Part shown: piece after piece, positions 37,991 to 46,080 of the stretch
How positions within the stretch are numbered: the first letter of the stretch is position 1
How the letters are laid out: each line of letters begins with the position of its first letter
The notes under the pieces: generated by a model
Seen by the model: only the letters and a program-made list of their open reading frames with translations
Told to the model about the DNA's origin: nothing
Databases searched by the model: none
NCBI GenBank assembly: GCA_020631355.1
Contig: JAHDHL010000006.1
Span: 62,001-126,000, forward strand
DNA length: 64,000 bases
Direction of reading: 5' to 3'
From: Saprospiraceae bacterium
GTDB taxonomy: Bacteria; Bacteroidota; Bacteroidia; Chitinophagales; Saprospiraceae
Made by a program: the position numbers and the translations under genes

Positions 37991-37998
37991 CAAAGCTA
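37991..37998 (-). promoter_or_regulatory. -7 box of the lipoprotein gene
   Basis: Minus-strand TAGCTTTG fits TAnnTTTG, about 80 bases before the ATG. The expected -33 position (20 bases upstream, 38019) carries no TTG. It is occupied by the first of three 11-bp repeats, which suggests an activator-dependent promoter. Confidence 0.6.
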
Positions 37999-38018
37999 TG
38001 GCTGAACTATAGCCTTAC

Positions 38019-38051
38019 CATCACGACTTTATCACAAGAATATCACAGCAT
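38019..38051 (-). promoter_or_regulatory. Three 11-bp direct repeats, likely response-regulator operator
   Basis: Plus-strand units CATCACGACTT, TATCACAAGAA and TATCACAGCAT follow each other without gap (33 bases; minus-strand core TGTGATA). Tandem 11-bp repeats abutting the -35/-33 region are the recognition pattern of PhoB/OmpR-family regulators (established). Assignment to the regulator at 38298 is inference. Confidence 0.65.
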
Positions 38052-38239
38052 CTGCCTTCACCTCCAAATACACTAACTAGCTACTCATATTCAACAACTT
38101 ATATTTTATTTCGAGTACATCCGACAAGTACTTAGAAGTGTTGTGATGTCTTGGGGATTGCATTTTTTGATGGAATGCCACTATTCCACTCTGAAATTCA
38201 TGCCTCATCCCATCCAATTATCACATGATTTGCAAAGAA

Positions 38240-38261
38240 TTGTGATATTGTTGTGATAATT
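38240..38261 (+). promoter_or_regulatory. Two 11-bp direct repeats before the response regulator gene
   Basis: TTGTGATATTG is followed directly by TTGTGATAATT, with the same core as the repeats at 38019-38051 but facing the regulator gene, 37 bases before its ATG. A further TTGTGATG is at 38141-38148 and an inverted copy at 38219-38226. Likely autoregulation, with the position near the start suggesting repression or a promoter overlapping it. Confidence 0.65.
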
Positions 38262-38297
38262 AATCCCGAAATTGAAGCCATAATCAAACAGACACCG

Positions 38298-38999
38298 ATG
38301 AAAAAAGTCCTAGTTGTAGAAGATGACATCAACATTGTGGATTTATTGGAAATCCATCTCAAGGATTTGAATTGCCAGATTACCAAGGCCCATGATGGCA
38401 TTGAGGGTCTGGGTCATGCCTTGGCATCCCAATATGATCTCATCATTCTGGATATCATGCTCCCCTCCTTGGATGGATTGGAAATCTGCAGGCGTATACG
38501 TGCAAAGGAAATCCATACCCCAATCCTGATGCTCACTGCCAAGTCAGAGGAAATAGATAAGGTACTTGGTCTGGAAACGGGAGCGGATGATTATCTGACG
38601 AAGCCCTTTTCTGTCAGGGAATTCATTGCAAGGGTCAAGGCCATATTCAGGAGGTCCGAAATGATTAGGCAGGTAAAGGATAATCCTACATCACAGGTAT
38701 TGGATCATGGAGCTCTCAAAGTGGATCTTGAAAAGAGAAAAGTGACCATTAATGATAAGAGAATAGAACTATCTCCTAAGGAATTCGATTTATTGGTACT
38801 CCTTGCCTCCAAGCCGGGAACGAGCTACAACAGGCAAAGGATACTTAACCTTGTTTGGGGATATGAATTCGACGGTTTTGAACATACGGTGAATTCCCAC
38901 ATCAATAGATTGCGGGCCAAAATCGAACCTGATGTCAACAAACCTACTTACATCCTAACGACCTGGGGTGTTGGATATAGATTCAATGAGGAGGTCTGA
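38298..38999 (+). CDS. PhoB/OmpR-family response regulator
   Basis: The product is 233 residues from ATG 38298 (MKKVLVVEDD). The GTG at 38253 lies inside the 11-bp repeats and would add 15 untypical residues, so it is rejected. The receiver domain has the acidic pair at the N-terminus, phospho-acceptor Asp52 (ILDIMLPSLDG), a conserved Thr (MLTAKS) and Lys (LTKPF). The C-terminal winged helix (~135-233) has ELSPKEFDLLVLLAS and VWGYEFDGFEHTVNSHINRLRAKIE. It is followed after 38 bases by the HAMP kinase at 39038 and forms a two-component pair with it. Target candidates are its own gene and the divergent lipoprotein. Confidence 0.96.
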   Translation: MKKVLVVEDDINIVDLLEIHLKDLNCQITKAHDGIEGLGHALASQYDLIILDIMLPSLDGLEICRRIRAKEIHTPILMLTAKSEEIDKVLGLETGADDYLTKPFSVREFIARVKAIFRRSEMIRQVKDNPTSQVLDHGALKVDLEKRKVTINDKRIELSPKEFDLLVLLASKPGTSYNRQRILNLVWGYEFDGFEHTVNSHINRLRAKIEPDVNKPTYILTTWGVGYRFNEEV

Positions 39000-39037
39000 A
39001 GCATGAGGAACCTCCCATTATTAAATATCAATTAGTT

Positions 39038-40504
39038 ATGAAAGCTGGTACTAAATTATATTGGAAAATATCAATGACACTCTTGGGCCTACTCATCATA
39101 TTGGGTGTGGGATACATACTGATTACTTCCTACACCTCCAATAGGTATTTCCAAGAAGTGAACCAAAGATTATATGGTGATATTGCATCCCATCTTGTCA
39201 AGGAAACCAAGCCTCTTATCAATGGTGTTCCGGATACGGCAGCTACCCATGACATCATGCATTCGATGATGGTCATCAATCCGAGTGCGGAAGTTTACCT
39301 ATTGAATCCAGAGGGTGAAATCATTGATTTTGTAGTACCGGGCAAAACGGTTCAGTTGGAATCAGTGGACCTCACTCCCATCCATCAATTCATCAAGGAT
39401 GAAGGAGAATGCTACGCCCTTGGCGATGACCCTAGGAATAAGGGAGAAAAAAAGGTATTTTCTGTTGCTCCTATTTATGAGAATGAAGAAATAACAGGTT
39501 ATGCCTACATCATTCTTGCGAGTGAAAAACAGACGGAGATTGCTAGCTCCCTATTCAGTTCATTCATTCTTAAAAATGGTACTTTCCTATTTTTCATCAC
39601 CCTTATCGGAGCTTTGATAATTGGTTTATTTGCGCTGAAATATATTACGAAGAATCTTCAGGATATCATTGATACTTTCAAACGGTTCAAGGAGGGGGAT
39701 TACAACGCCCGAATCAATGGTGCATCACAGGGGGATTTGGAAATCCTAGCTGAAACATTCAATGATATGGCGGATACCATTTCCCAAAATATAGACGAGC
39801 TACAATCGGTGGAACGGTTAAGGAGAGAATTGGTTGCCAATGTTTCCCATGACCTTAGGACACCGTTGGCCATCATGCAGGGCTATATCGAAACACTGAT
39901 GATGAAGCAAGAAAACATCTCCAAGGAAGACCAAGAAAAATATCTAGGAATCGTTTTCAATAGTTCCAAGAAGCTTTCGACACTGGTCAGCCAATTGTTT
40001 GAATACTCCAAACTGGAAGCCAATGAAATCAAGCCGGAAAAAGAGGCATTCCATCTTTCGGATTTGGCACAGGATGTATTTGCGAAATATCAGATTCTAG
40101 CCAAGGAAAAAGAATTAAAAATCGAAGTGGATATTCCCGATGAATTACCGATGGTCTTTGCGGATTTGGGATTGGTGGAAAGGGTTATTCAGAATTTGAT
40201 GGACAATGCCATGAAGTTTACTCCCCAAGGCGGTACGGTAGGAATCGTGTTGAAAAAACAAGATGATAGCGTGGAAGTAAGGATTGTCGATTCGGGGCCG
40301 GGCATCCCACAAGAGGAACAAGCCTATATTTTTGAACGATACCAAAAAGCTGCCAATGGTAGGCAAAAAAACAAGGGAGCAGGATTAGGATTGGCAATTG
40401 TGAAGAAAATATTGGAAATTCACAATACCAATATCCAAGTCAGTAGCCACCTGAACCAAGGAGCTGAATTCTGGTTCAGATTACCGGCCATGACTGTTAC
40501 ATAA
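39038..40504 (+). CDS. HAMP-domain sensor histidine kinase, partner of 38298
   Basis: The 488-residue kinase has TM1 (~9-31), a periplasmic sensor domain of ~140 residues (SEVYLLNPEGEIIDF, a PAS/Cache-like strand pattern), TM2 (~180-200), HAMP (~205-255), HisKA with His271 (VANVSHDLRTPLAIMQGYIETL), and HATPase with NLMDNAMKFTPQGG, RIVDSGPGIPQEEQAYIFERY and GAGLGLAIVKKILEIH. The arrangement is that of PhoR/EnvZ-type kinases. Its ligand is unknown. It is co-transcribed with the regulator and, 9 bases later, the four-helix membrane protein. Confidence 0.95.
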   Translation: MKAGTKLYWKISMTLLGLLIILGVGYILITSYTSNRYFQEVNQRLYGDIASHLVKETKPLINGVPDTAATHDIMHSMMVINPSAEVYLLNPEGEIIDFVVPGKTVQLESVDLTPIHQFIKDEGECYALGDDPRNKGEKKVFSVAPIYENEEITGYAYIILASEKQTEIASSLFSSFILKNGTFLFFITLIGALIIGLFALKYITKNLQDIIDTFKRFKEGDYNARINGASQGDLEILAETFNDMADTISQNIDELQSVERLRRELVANVSHDLRTPLAIMQGYIETLMMKQENISKEDQEKYLGIVFNSSKKLSTLVSQLFEYSKLEANEIKPEKEAFHLSDLAQDVFAKYQILAKEKELKIEVDIPDELPMVFADLGLVERVIQNLMDNAMKFTPQGGTVGIVLKKQDDSVEVRIVDSGPGIPQEEQAYIFERYQKAANGRQKNKGAGLGLAIVKKILEIHNTNIQVSSHLNQGAEFWFRLPAMTVT

Positions 40505-40513
40505 TCCGCATTC

Positions 40514-40921
40514 ATGTTCGATTTACATACCATTATCAATCATCCTAAAAAAGTTTTCCTGATGGATGCCATTGGTGCCTTGGTTTCATCCATTTTTCTT
40601 GGGCTGGTACTTACGAGTATGCAATACCTGATAGGCATGCCACTCAACAACCTCTATGTCCTTGCAGGTATAGCTGTTTTTTTCCTTTGTTATTCATCCG
40701 TATGTTTCCTTGGCGTCCAATCCAATTGGAAACCATTCCTTGCCGGAATTGCCATGATGAATTTCCTTTACAGCATACTTACCCTTTCCCTGATGGTGAT
40801 TCATTATAATGAAATGACACTTTTGGGTTTGAGTTACTTCATTATCGAAATCATTATTCTATGGATAGTGGTTGGAATTGAATACAAGGCCATCTCCGCA
40901 TTATCCCAAGCCAAACATTAA
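40514..40921 (+). CDS. Four-helix membrane protein of the two-component operon
   Basis: The 135-residue integral membrane protein has four predicted helices (about 17-40, 46-68, 73-95 and 103-125) and short loops. No motif or family was recognised. It begins 9 bases after the HAMP kinase stop, so it is very probably translated from the same message. A role as an accessory of the sensor, or as a regulated membrane protein, is only positional inference. The kinase that follows starts 97 bases after its stop. Confidence 0.8.
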   Translation: MFDLHTIINHPKKVFLMDAIGALVSSIFLGLVLTSMQYLIGMPLNNLYVLAGIAVFFLCYSSVCFLGVQSNWKPFLAGIAMMNFLYSILTLSLMVIHYNEMTLLGLSYFIIEIIILWIVVGIEYKAISALSQAKH

Positions 40922-41018
40922 TCATACGCTTCATCTTGTCTTGTGCGTCTGTAACTATTCCATTGTAAAGGCGTATAACTTAGCAGTTCACCTGAAACAA
41001 ACATCAGCCCGGCTTGGA

Positions 41019-42323
41019 ATGAGAATACTTGGAATAGGCATCACTGGAAATCAATCCCAAATTGAACAGTTCAGAATCAAGTTATGCAACTACTTCTTGT
41101 GGTCGATTCTGGTTGTCTGTATCATATATGCAGGCTTGTACATGAGTTATGAAAAATACACCTACAGCCTACCCTATTTCATGACATTGGCAAGTGCTGT
41201 TTTTGGTTTGGTTCTCAACTATCATCAGAAATTCCTACTCAATCGGATATTCACACTCCTCATATCCAATGTACTCATTTTCTACACTCTATTATTAGCC
41301 GGATATGACATACAGGCGCAGATGTTCTTCATCATTATTACCGCCACATCCTTCCTATTATTCCAAGGTGTACTGATACCTATCATCAATCTTATCCTGG
41401 TTTGTGTCACACATATTTTCGTCTATGCATATCTGGCGGAACATGGCCCCATGAATGTGGGTTCAAGGCTCAATATCGGTGAATACATCAACTTCATCAT
41501 GGCAATGATTTCTGCTGCCCTGCTATCATATTTCATGTATGTCGAATTGCAATGGTACCGGAAAAAGAACAAAAGGATACTGAAGGAAATCAAAAAGAGC
41601 AACGCCTTACTCAACCTCAAGAACGAACAACTGGAACAGATGATCTATATCACTTCCCACGACCTACAGGAACCACTCAAGAACATCAAGAATATGGTGT
41701 CGCTCATCAATAAGACCATCGAAACGGACAAGCAGCCGAGAGCTGAGAAACCATTGACTTATCTGAATCAGGCCACTGACCGCATGAGCAACATGATTAG
41801 GAGTGCCATGGATTACTCCAAGATTGGCAATAGCAGGGAATTACAAATCGTGGATTGCAATGAGGTACTGCTCAAGGTTCATTCTTTCCTGGAAGTACAA
41901 TTGCAAGAAACAGGAGGTGAGATGCTGATACAACCCTTACCTACGATAAAAGCCATTCCCTCCGAAATATATTCCTTGTTCCAGAACATGCTTTCCAATG
42001 CACTCAAATTCAGACACGAGGACAGGAAGCCCGTCATTTCCATTGATTGCGAAAAAAAAGGCAATCATTATGTTTTTTCTTGCTCTGACAATGGAATCGG
42101 CATAGATGCCAAACACACAGAAACAGTATTCCAAATGTTCAAGCGACTCCACAACCAATCCGAATATGAGGGTACAGGAATCGGTCTGGCCCATTGTAAG
42201 AAAGTAGTGGAACTCCACGATGGTCATATCTGGTTCGAATCGAACCATCCACATGGAACCACTTTCTTTTTTAGTATCAGGGATTTCCAAATGGAAACCA
42301 TGGAGGCCGTTACGACAACCTAA
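41019..42323 (+). CDS. Membrane sensor histidine kinase (7TM/MASE-like N-terminus)
   Basis: The product is 434 residues from ATG 41019. The open frame extends to 40872 but overlaps the upstream gene with a non-membrane leader, so the shorter start is preferred. Residues ~25-190 hold six membrane helices. A coiled-coil linker leads to HisKA with His214 (YITSHDLQEPLKNIKNMV) and an HATPase domain with FSCSDNGIGIDAKHTETVFQMF and GTGIGLAHCKKVVELHDGHIW. It has the same kinase core type as the PAS kinase at 27251 but no PAS domain. It has no receiver or regulator next to it apart from 38298 three genes upstream. Confidence 0.9.
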   Translation: MRILGIGITGNQSQIEQFRIKLCNYFLWSILVVCIIYAGLYMSYEKYTYSLPYFMTLASAVFGLVLNYHQKFLLNRIFTLLISNVLIFYTLLLAGYDIQAQMFFIIITATSFLLFQGVLIPIINLILVCVTHIFVYAYLAEHGPMNVGSRLNIGEYINFIMAMISAALLSYFMYVELQWYRKKNKRILKEIKKSNALLNLKNEQLEQMIYITSHDLQEPLKNIKNMVSLINKTIETDKQPRAEKPLTYLNQATDRMSNMIRSAMDYSKIGNSRELQIVDCNEVLLKVHSFLEVQLQETGGEMLIQPLPTIKAIPSEIYSLFQNMLSNALKFRHEDRKPVISIDCEKKGNHYVFSCSDNGIGIDAKHTETVFQMFKRLHNQSEYEGTGIGLAHCKKVVELHDGHIWFESNHPHGTTFFFSIRDFQMETMEAVTTT

Positions 42324-42407
42324 ATGCCATCCCAAAATATTTAATCCCGGATTTAAAAAACATTTTGAAATAGCTTCCTAACCCACTCTTTTTTACAATT
42401 GGTTATT

Positions 42408-42437
42408 TTGTACTACAATCCAAAGCTATTATCTTGG
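42408..42437 (+). promoter_or_regulatory. Putative promoter before the small basic peptide gene
   Basis: TTG (42408-42410), then 19 bases, then TATCTTGG (42430-42437), one base off the TAnnTTTG consensus. It would start transcription ~30 bases before the 49-residue frame at 42475. Confidence 0.4.
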
Positions 42438-42474
42438 ATGGATATCAAGAATATATCATCCAAAATCATCTATC

Positions 42475-42624
42475 ATGAGAGAATTTAGAAAGACTCCCAG
42501 AAAAACATTCTTCCAAAAATTATGGGCTTTCATAAGCAGCTTTGCATTCATTTCCGAAAACAATAATTTTGGAGGACACGACGAAAGAATGAAACGCAGA
42601 AGAAGAAAAACCAAATTTGATTAA
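42475..42624 (+). CDS. Small basic peptide (49 residues)
   Basis: An ATG frame from 42475 to the TAA at 42622-42624 encodes 49 residues. It begins MREFRKTPRKTFF, continues with a short hydrophobic stretch (LWAFISSFAFIS, ~16-27), and ends with a strongly basic end (MKRRRRKTKFD). It lies between a putative promoter (42408-42437) and the alpha/beta hydrolase gene, 15 bases before the latter's ATG, which favours a real leader gene in the same transcript. No family was recognised. It could bind nucleic acid or membranes; its length also allows a chance frame. Confidence 0.5.
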   Translation: MREFRKTPRKTFFQKLWAFISSFAFISENNNFGGHDERMKRRRRKTKFD

Positions 42625-42639
42625 GTCATTCCATGACCA

Positions 42640-43329
42640 ATGAAGAAACACCTTATCCTATTACATGGTGCATTAGGGCAGCAGTCCCATTTCAATGGCA
42701 TCATTGAACCACTTAGTGAACAATTCCAAATCCATACCTTCGATTTTGATGGACATGGAAACAATGGAAAGGATATTCTATTTTCCATCCAACATTTCAG
42801 TGACAACCTGAAAGATTACATCCATCAAAACCAACTCCAGGATGTCCATATCTTCGGATACAGCATGGGTGGTTATGTTGCATTACATACTGCAATAGAA
42901 ATTCCCGACGAAATCAATAGAATCATTACTCTTGGGACAAAAATGGATTGGAGTAAAGAAACAGCTGAAAAAGAAATTCAGATGTTAGACCCTGATATCA
43001 TAGAAAAAAAGGTTCCTAATTTTGCTGAGAAACTCGCTGCCGACCATCCTGCACAAGATTGGAAAACAGTCGTTAGAAAAACAGCAAACATGATGGAAGC
43101 AATGGGTAACGGAGAAAGGTTATCCAAGGAAGATTTCACGAAAATCAATTGTAAGGTCGTTCTTGGAATCGGTACAAAAGACCATATGGTTTCCTTGGAA
43201 GAAACCGAAGATATTCACATGCTACTTCCTCAATCAGAATATATAAGATTGGATGGGGTAAAACATGTACTGGAACGAATCAATCCAGAAATAATCCAAC
43301 AATTCATACTGGAATATATGAAAGATTAA
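42640..43329 (+). CDS. Alpha/beta hydrolase
   Basis: The 229-residue single-domain alpha/beta hydrolase has no signal peptide. The strand-turn LLHGALGQQSHFNGI (~7-21) contains the oxyanion region HGA. The nucleophile elbow is FGYSMGG (~76-82, Ser79), and the catalytic Asp and His are likely in LGIGTKDHMVS and RLDGVKHVLE (H206-region). It resembles small serine esterases/MenH-like hydrolases. The substrate is unknown. It starts 15 bases after the small basic peptide gene, and is followed by a 334-base gap that holds a MITE-like element. Confidence 0.9.
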   Translation: MKKHLILLHGALGQQSHFNGIIEPLSEQFQIHTFDFDGHGNNGKDILFSIQHFSDNLKDYIHQNQLQDVHIFGYSMGGYVALHTAIEIPDEINRIITLGTKMDWSKETAEKEIQMLDPDIIEKKVPNFAEKLAADHPAQDWKTVVRKTANMMEAMGNGERLSKEDFTKINCKVVLGIGTKDHMVSLEETEDIHMLLPQSEYIRLDGVKHVLERINPEIIQQFILEYMKD

Positions 43330-43399
43330 TGGTTTCGAATTTCTTAAAAATCACTGAATATTGAATAATATAATTTATAAAATATAGTATTTAATAATA

Positions 43400-43562
43400 G
43401 AAGTTGTTTAAAAATGATTCAATGATTGATTTGCAAGTCATTGACAACCTATTACTTCAGTTATTTTTCGCCCCGTAGCTATGGCTACGAAACTCAAAAT
43501 GAACTTCGTCCTAGTTATCAAGCACTTACAACTCATTTCACCAACCATTCTTAAACAACTTC
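43400..43562. mobile_element. MITE-like full-length palindromic element (163 bp)
   Basis: Terminal inverted repeats GAAGTTGTTTAAAAATG (43400-43416) and its near-perfect complement at 43546-43562 (16 of 17 match) are symmetrical around a central hairpin CGTAGC-TATG-GCTACG (43474-43489). The arms also pair imperfectly along their length. Both flanks show ATA (43397-43399 and 43563-43565), a possible target duplication. It encodes nothing. Confidence 0.7.
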
Positions 43563-43663
43563 ATAAAGAAAATCATCCGAATCCTAATGAATAATCACAT
43601 TCAAATACAATATCTTGGAGCATAATTAGTTTTCAGAGCAATTGATTACCAAATATCCGAACA

Positions 43664-44809
43664 ATGCTAAAACCTAGGTCCAATCCAATGATTTTCCATT
43701 ATTTATTATTCATTATTCTTGCTTCATTTTCATGTGAACCATTGGAGGAAGAAACCGACAATAATCCAACCACCATGCCTGAAGTACTTTACACCTTTCC
43801 TGAGGAAAGTGAACCTCATGAGGGCACCTGGCTCCAATGGCCGCACCAATACCAATACGGCCTGGATTTCAGAAATGACCTTGATGATACATGGATCAGC
43901 ATTACCCGGGAACTCATCTGTAGCGAAAATGTACATATCATTGCTTATGACGAAACAGAAAAGGATAGAATCATCGGTTTACTGAACAACGCCAATGTCA
44001 GTTTGGACAATGTGGATTTCAAGGTCTATCCCAATGATGATTTTTGGATCAGGGACAATGGCCCTATTTATACCCGTGATAACGATGGACAACTCGTCAT
44101 TCAGGATTGGGGATTCAATGGTTGGGGTGAAAAAACAGCGTATGTAAAATGTGACGATATCCCAAGAAGAATCGCAGAGGATACCGGGATGGAACGCATC
44201 AATCTCAATGCCATCATGATCAATGAGGGAGGCAGTGTGGAATTGGACGGTCATGGTACCTTGATGGCCTGCAAGAGCTCCATACTCAATAGTAATCGCA
44301 ACCCCGGAATGTCCCAAAAGGAAGCAGAGGATATCTTTACGACCTACCTTGGTGCTACGAATTTCATCTGGCTTGATGGTCAGGCAGGACTGGAAATTAC
44401 CGACCAGCATATTGATGGATTCGCCCGATTCGGAAATGCATCCACCATCGTGACCATGAATGAGAATGACCTACAGAATTACGATGTCAAGTCATCGGAT
44501 ATCCAACGATTATTTGCTGCCAAGAATAAGGATGGTATCGCATATGAATTCCTACGACTTCCATTGACCCAAAACAATGTCGTCACTACTTATGGCGAAA
44601 ATCTCGGCTATAAGGGTTCCTATTGTAATTATTATATCGCCAATACCAAGGTCCTTGTCCCTATATACAATGACCCTAATGACGATACGGCCCTACAATT
44701 GTTACAAGGCCTCTATCCTAATCGTACAGTAGTCGGAATCGATTGTAGGAATGTTTATGCGAATGGCGGAATGGTTCATTGTGTTACCCAACAACAACCC
44801 TTGGATTAA
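43664..44809 (+). CDS. Exported agmatine/peptidyl-arginine deiminase family lipoprotein
   Basis: The 381-residue PAD_porph-family guanidino-group hydrolase converts agmatine or peptidyl arginine to the carbamoyl/citrulline product and ammonia. Visible signatures are GTWLQWPHQYQYG (~52-64), DDFWIRDNGPIY (~124-135), NEGGSVELDGHGTLM (~187-201), WLDGQAGLEITDQHIDGFARF and the catalytic GGMVHCVTQQ with Cys373. Unlike cytosolic agmatine deiminases it carries a lipobox (ASFSC, Cys24), so it is an exported lipoprotein; it may act on extracellular arginine compounds. An ATG at 43688 is an alternative start. It is followed 59 bases later by another lipoprotein gene. Confidence 0.9.
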   Translation: MLKPRSNPMIFHYLLFIILASFSCEPLEEETDNNPTTMPEVLYTFPEESEPHEGTWLQWPHQYQYGLDFRNDLDDTWISITRELICSENVHIIAYDETEKDRIIGLLNNANVSLDNVDFKVYPNDDFWIRDNGPIYTRDNDGQLVIQDWGFNGWGEKTAYVKCDDIPRRIAEDTGMERINLNAIMINEGGSVELDGHGTLMACKSSILNSNRNPGMSQKEAEDIFTTYLGATNFIWLDGQAGLEITDQHIDGFARFGNASTIVTMNENDLQNYDVKSSDIQRLFAAKNKDGIAYEFLRLPLTQNNVVTTYGENLGYKGSYCNYYIANTKVLVPIYNDPNDDTALQLLQGLYPNRTVVGIDCRNVYANGGMVHCVTQQQPLD

Positions 44810-44868
44810 CCATTGACATAAAGGCAAAATCACTTTTGCCCCTAGGAATAAAGACTTAACTTGGGGAT

Positions 44869-46071
44869 ATGGAAAAGCAGATGATTCTCATAACATTCCT
44901 TGGTATCCTATCAATACTTTCCTGTAAGGATAATCCGGATGGAACCATAAAAGAATCTTGTGATATCTGTCACGACTACCCTAAAGCTGACCATAATGAA
45001 ATATGGGAAACATTCTTGGGTACAGATACCCTGGTCGGTGCATTACCGGATTACCATGCTAATTATTGGGCCTATTCCTACGCCAATCTGACAGGGGCGG
45101 GCATTAGGATTCAAGGGATATTCAGCAAGACTAGATATATGAGTTTTACGCTATATGATGCTAGTACAGGGAATGAGTTGCAAAACATCACCGATGTGGA
45201 TATTCTACCAGATTGTGACCAAACCAACCCTTTCCTTATCGGAATGCATACCTCCCAACAATCATATACGATTCACATTGTCCCCAACGGAACGGATATT
45301 TCATGTTTGCAAAATCCGCTGTACTTTGATTCGGATTTGGATAGTATATCCATAATTCTACGATATTATGTCCCCGAGATTGACCCATTCGGAAGTACTC
45401 CCCTGCCTTCCGTATCTGCTTTCAATCCCGATGATGGTAATATGGTAAATCACCCCAACCCCTTTAGCCTCAGAGATACTTATCAGGATACTGGCAATAT
45501 TGCAGATGCGATTGAGAATTTCTTCAATGTACAATTTGATGAGAATATTCGTTTTTACAATCTTCCCGGAAACAGGTTATTTGCCAATTCAGATAATCAA
45601 TACCTTGTTACACCATTGAGTAGGATAAATGAGGAAGAAGTCTTTCTTATTCGTTTCAAGGCTCCTAATAATAATGCTAATCAAACACGATATTGGTCTG
45701 TCAATATTAGTAATGAATTCACCAGGACTTTCAATGGAATTAAAGATGAGGATTTTATCATTGCATCGGATGGGTTTGTGAATGTGGTCATTGCCAAGGA
45801 TACGGAAGCCAATAGGGTAAAAGCCCAAGGATTGAATTTTATTCCTTGGAATATCGCAAGTGACAATATGTTACTGGTCTATCGAATGTTGCTTCCGAAT
45901 ACGGACTTCGAAGGAAGTATACACCTCGTACCTGAATTGGATGGCTCAAACAATCTCAATATTTTCAATCAGGCTTCTCATATCCATATAGGTGATTATG
46001 GCCCTATAGGCTTGAGAATGGACCAATCATCGTATTTAGAAGATTTTGGAGGATTCCAGGTAAGTTATTAA
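44869..46071 (+). CDS. Unknown lipoprotein with a single CxxCH motif
   Basis: The 400-residue lipoprotein has a lipobox at Cys19 (SILSC) and a CDICH motif at 31-35. This could attach one heme c, but the surrounding sequence lacks a cytochrome fold and a distal Met/His pattern. The rest is beta-rich with two similar strands, KTRYMSFTLYDASTG (~90) and NQTRYWSVNISNEF (~275), like the RYWSxxLYD motif of DUF1214/DUF1254 proteins. That similarity is weak. It sits between the exported deiminase (59 bases upstream) and a 244-residue unknown (9 bases downstream), and these probably form one transcript. Function not assigned. Confidence 0.8.
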   Translation: MEKQMILITFLGILSILSCKDNPDGTIKESCDICHDYPKADHNEIWETFLGTDTLVGALPDYHANYWAYSYANLTGAGIRIQGIFSKTRYMSFTLYDASTGNELQNITDVDILPDCDQTNPFLIGMHTSQQSYTIHIVPNGTDISCLQNPLYFDSDLDSISIILRYYVPEIDPFGSTPLPSVSAFNPDDGNMVNHPNPFSLRDTYQDTGNIADAIENFFNVQFDENIRFYNLPGNRLFANSDNQYLVTPLSRINEEEVFLIRFKAPNNNANQTRYWSVNISNEFTRTFNGIKDEDFIIASDGFVNVVIAKDTEANRVKAQGLNFIPWNIASDNMLLVYRMLLPNTDFEGSIHLVPELDGSNNLNIFNQASHIHIGDYGPIGLRMDQSSYLEDFGGFQVSY

Positions 46072-46080
46072 TTCAGAACC

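Noticed and set aside
38253-38297. GTG start giving a longer response regulator
   Set aside because: The 15 extra residues overlap the 11-bp TTGTGATA repeats, and the family starts at MKKVLVVEDD (38298).
44823-44840. Hairpin GGCAAAA/TTTTGCC after the deiminase gene
   Set aside because: It lacks a T-run on either side and has only 7 pairs; transcription probably continues into the lipoprotein gene.
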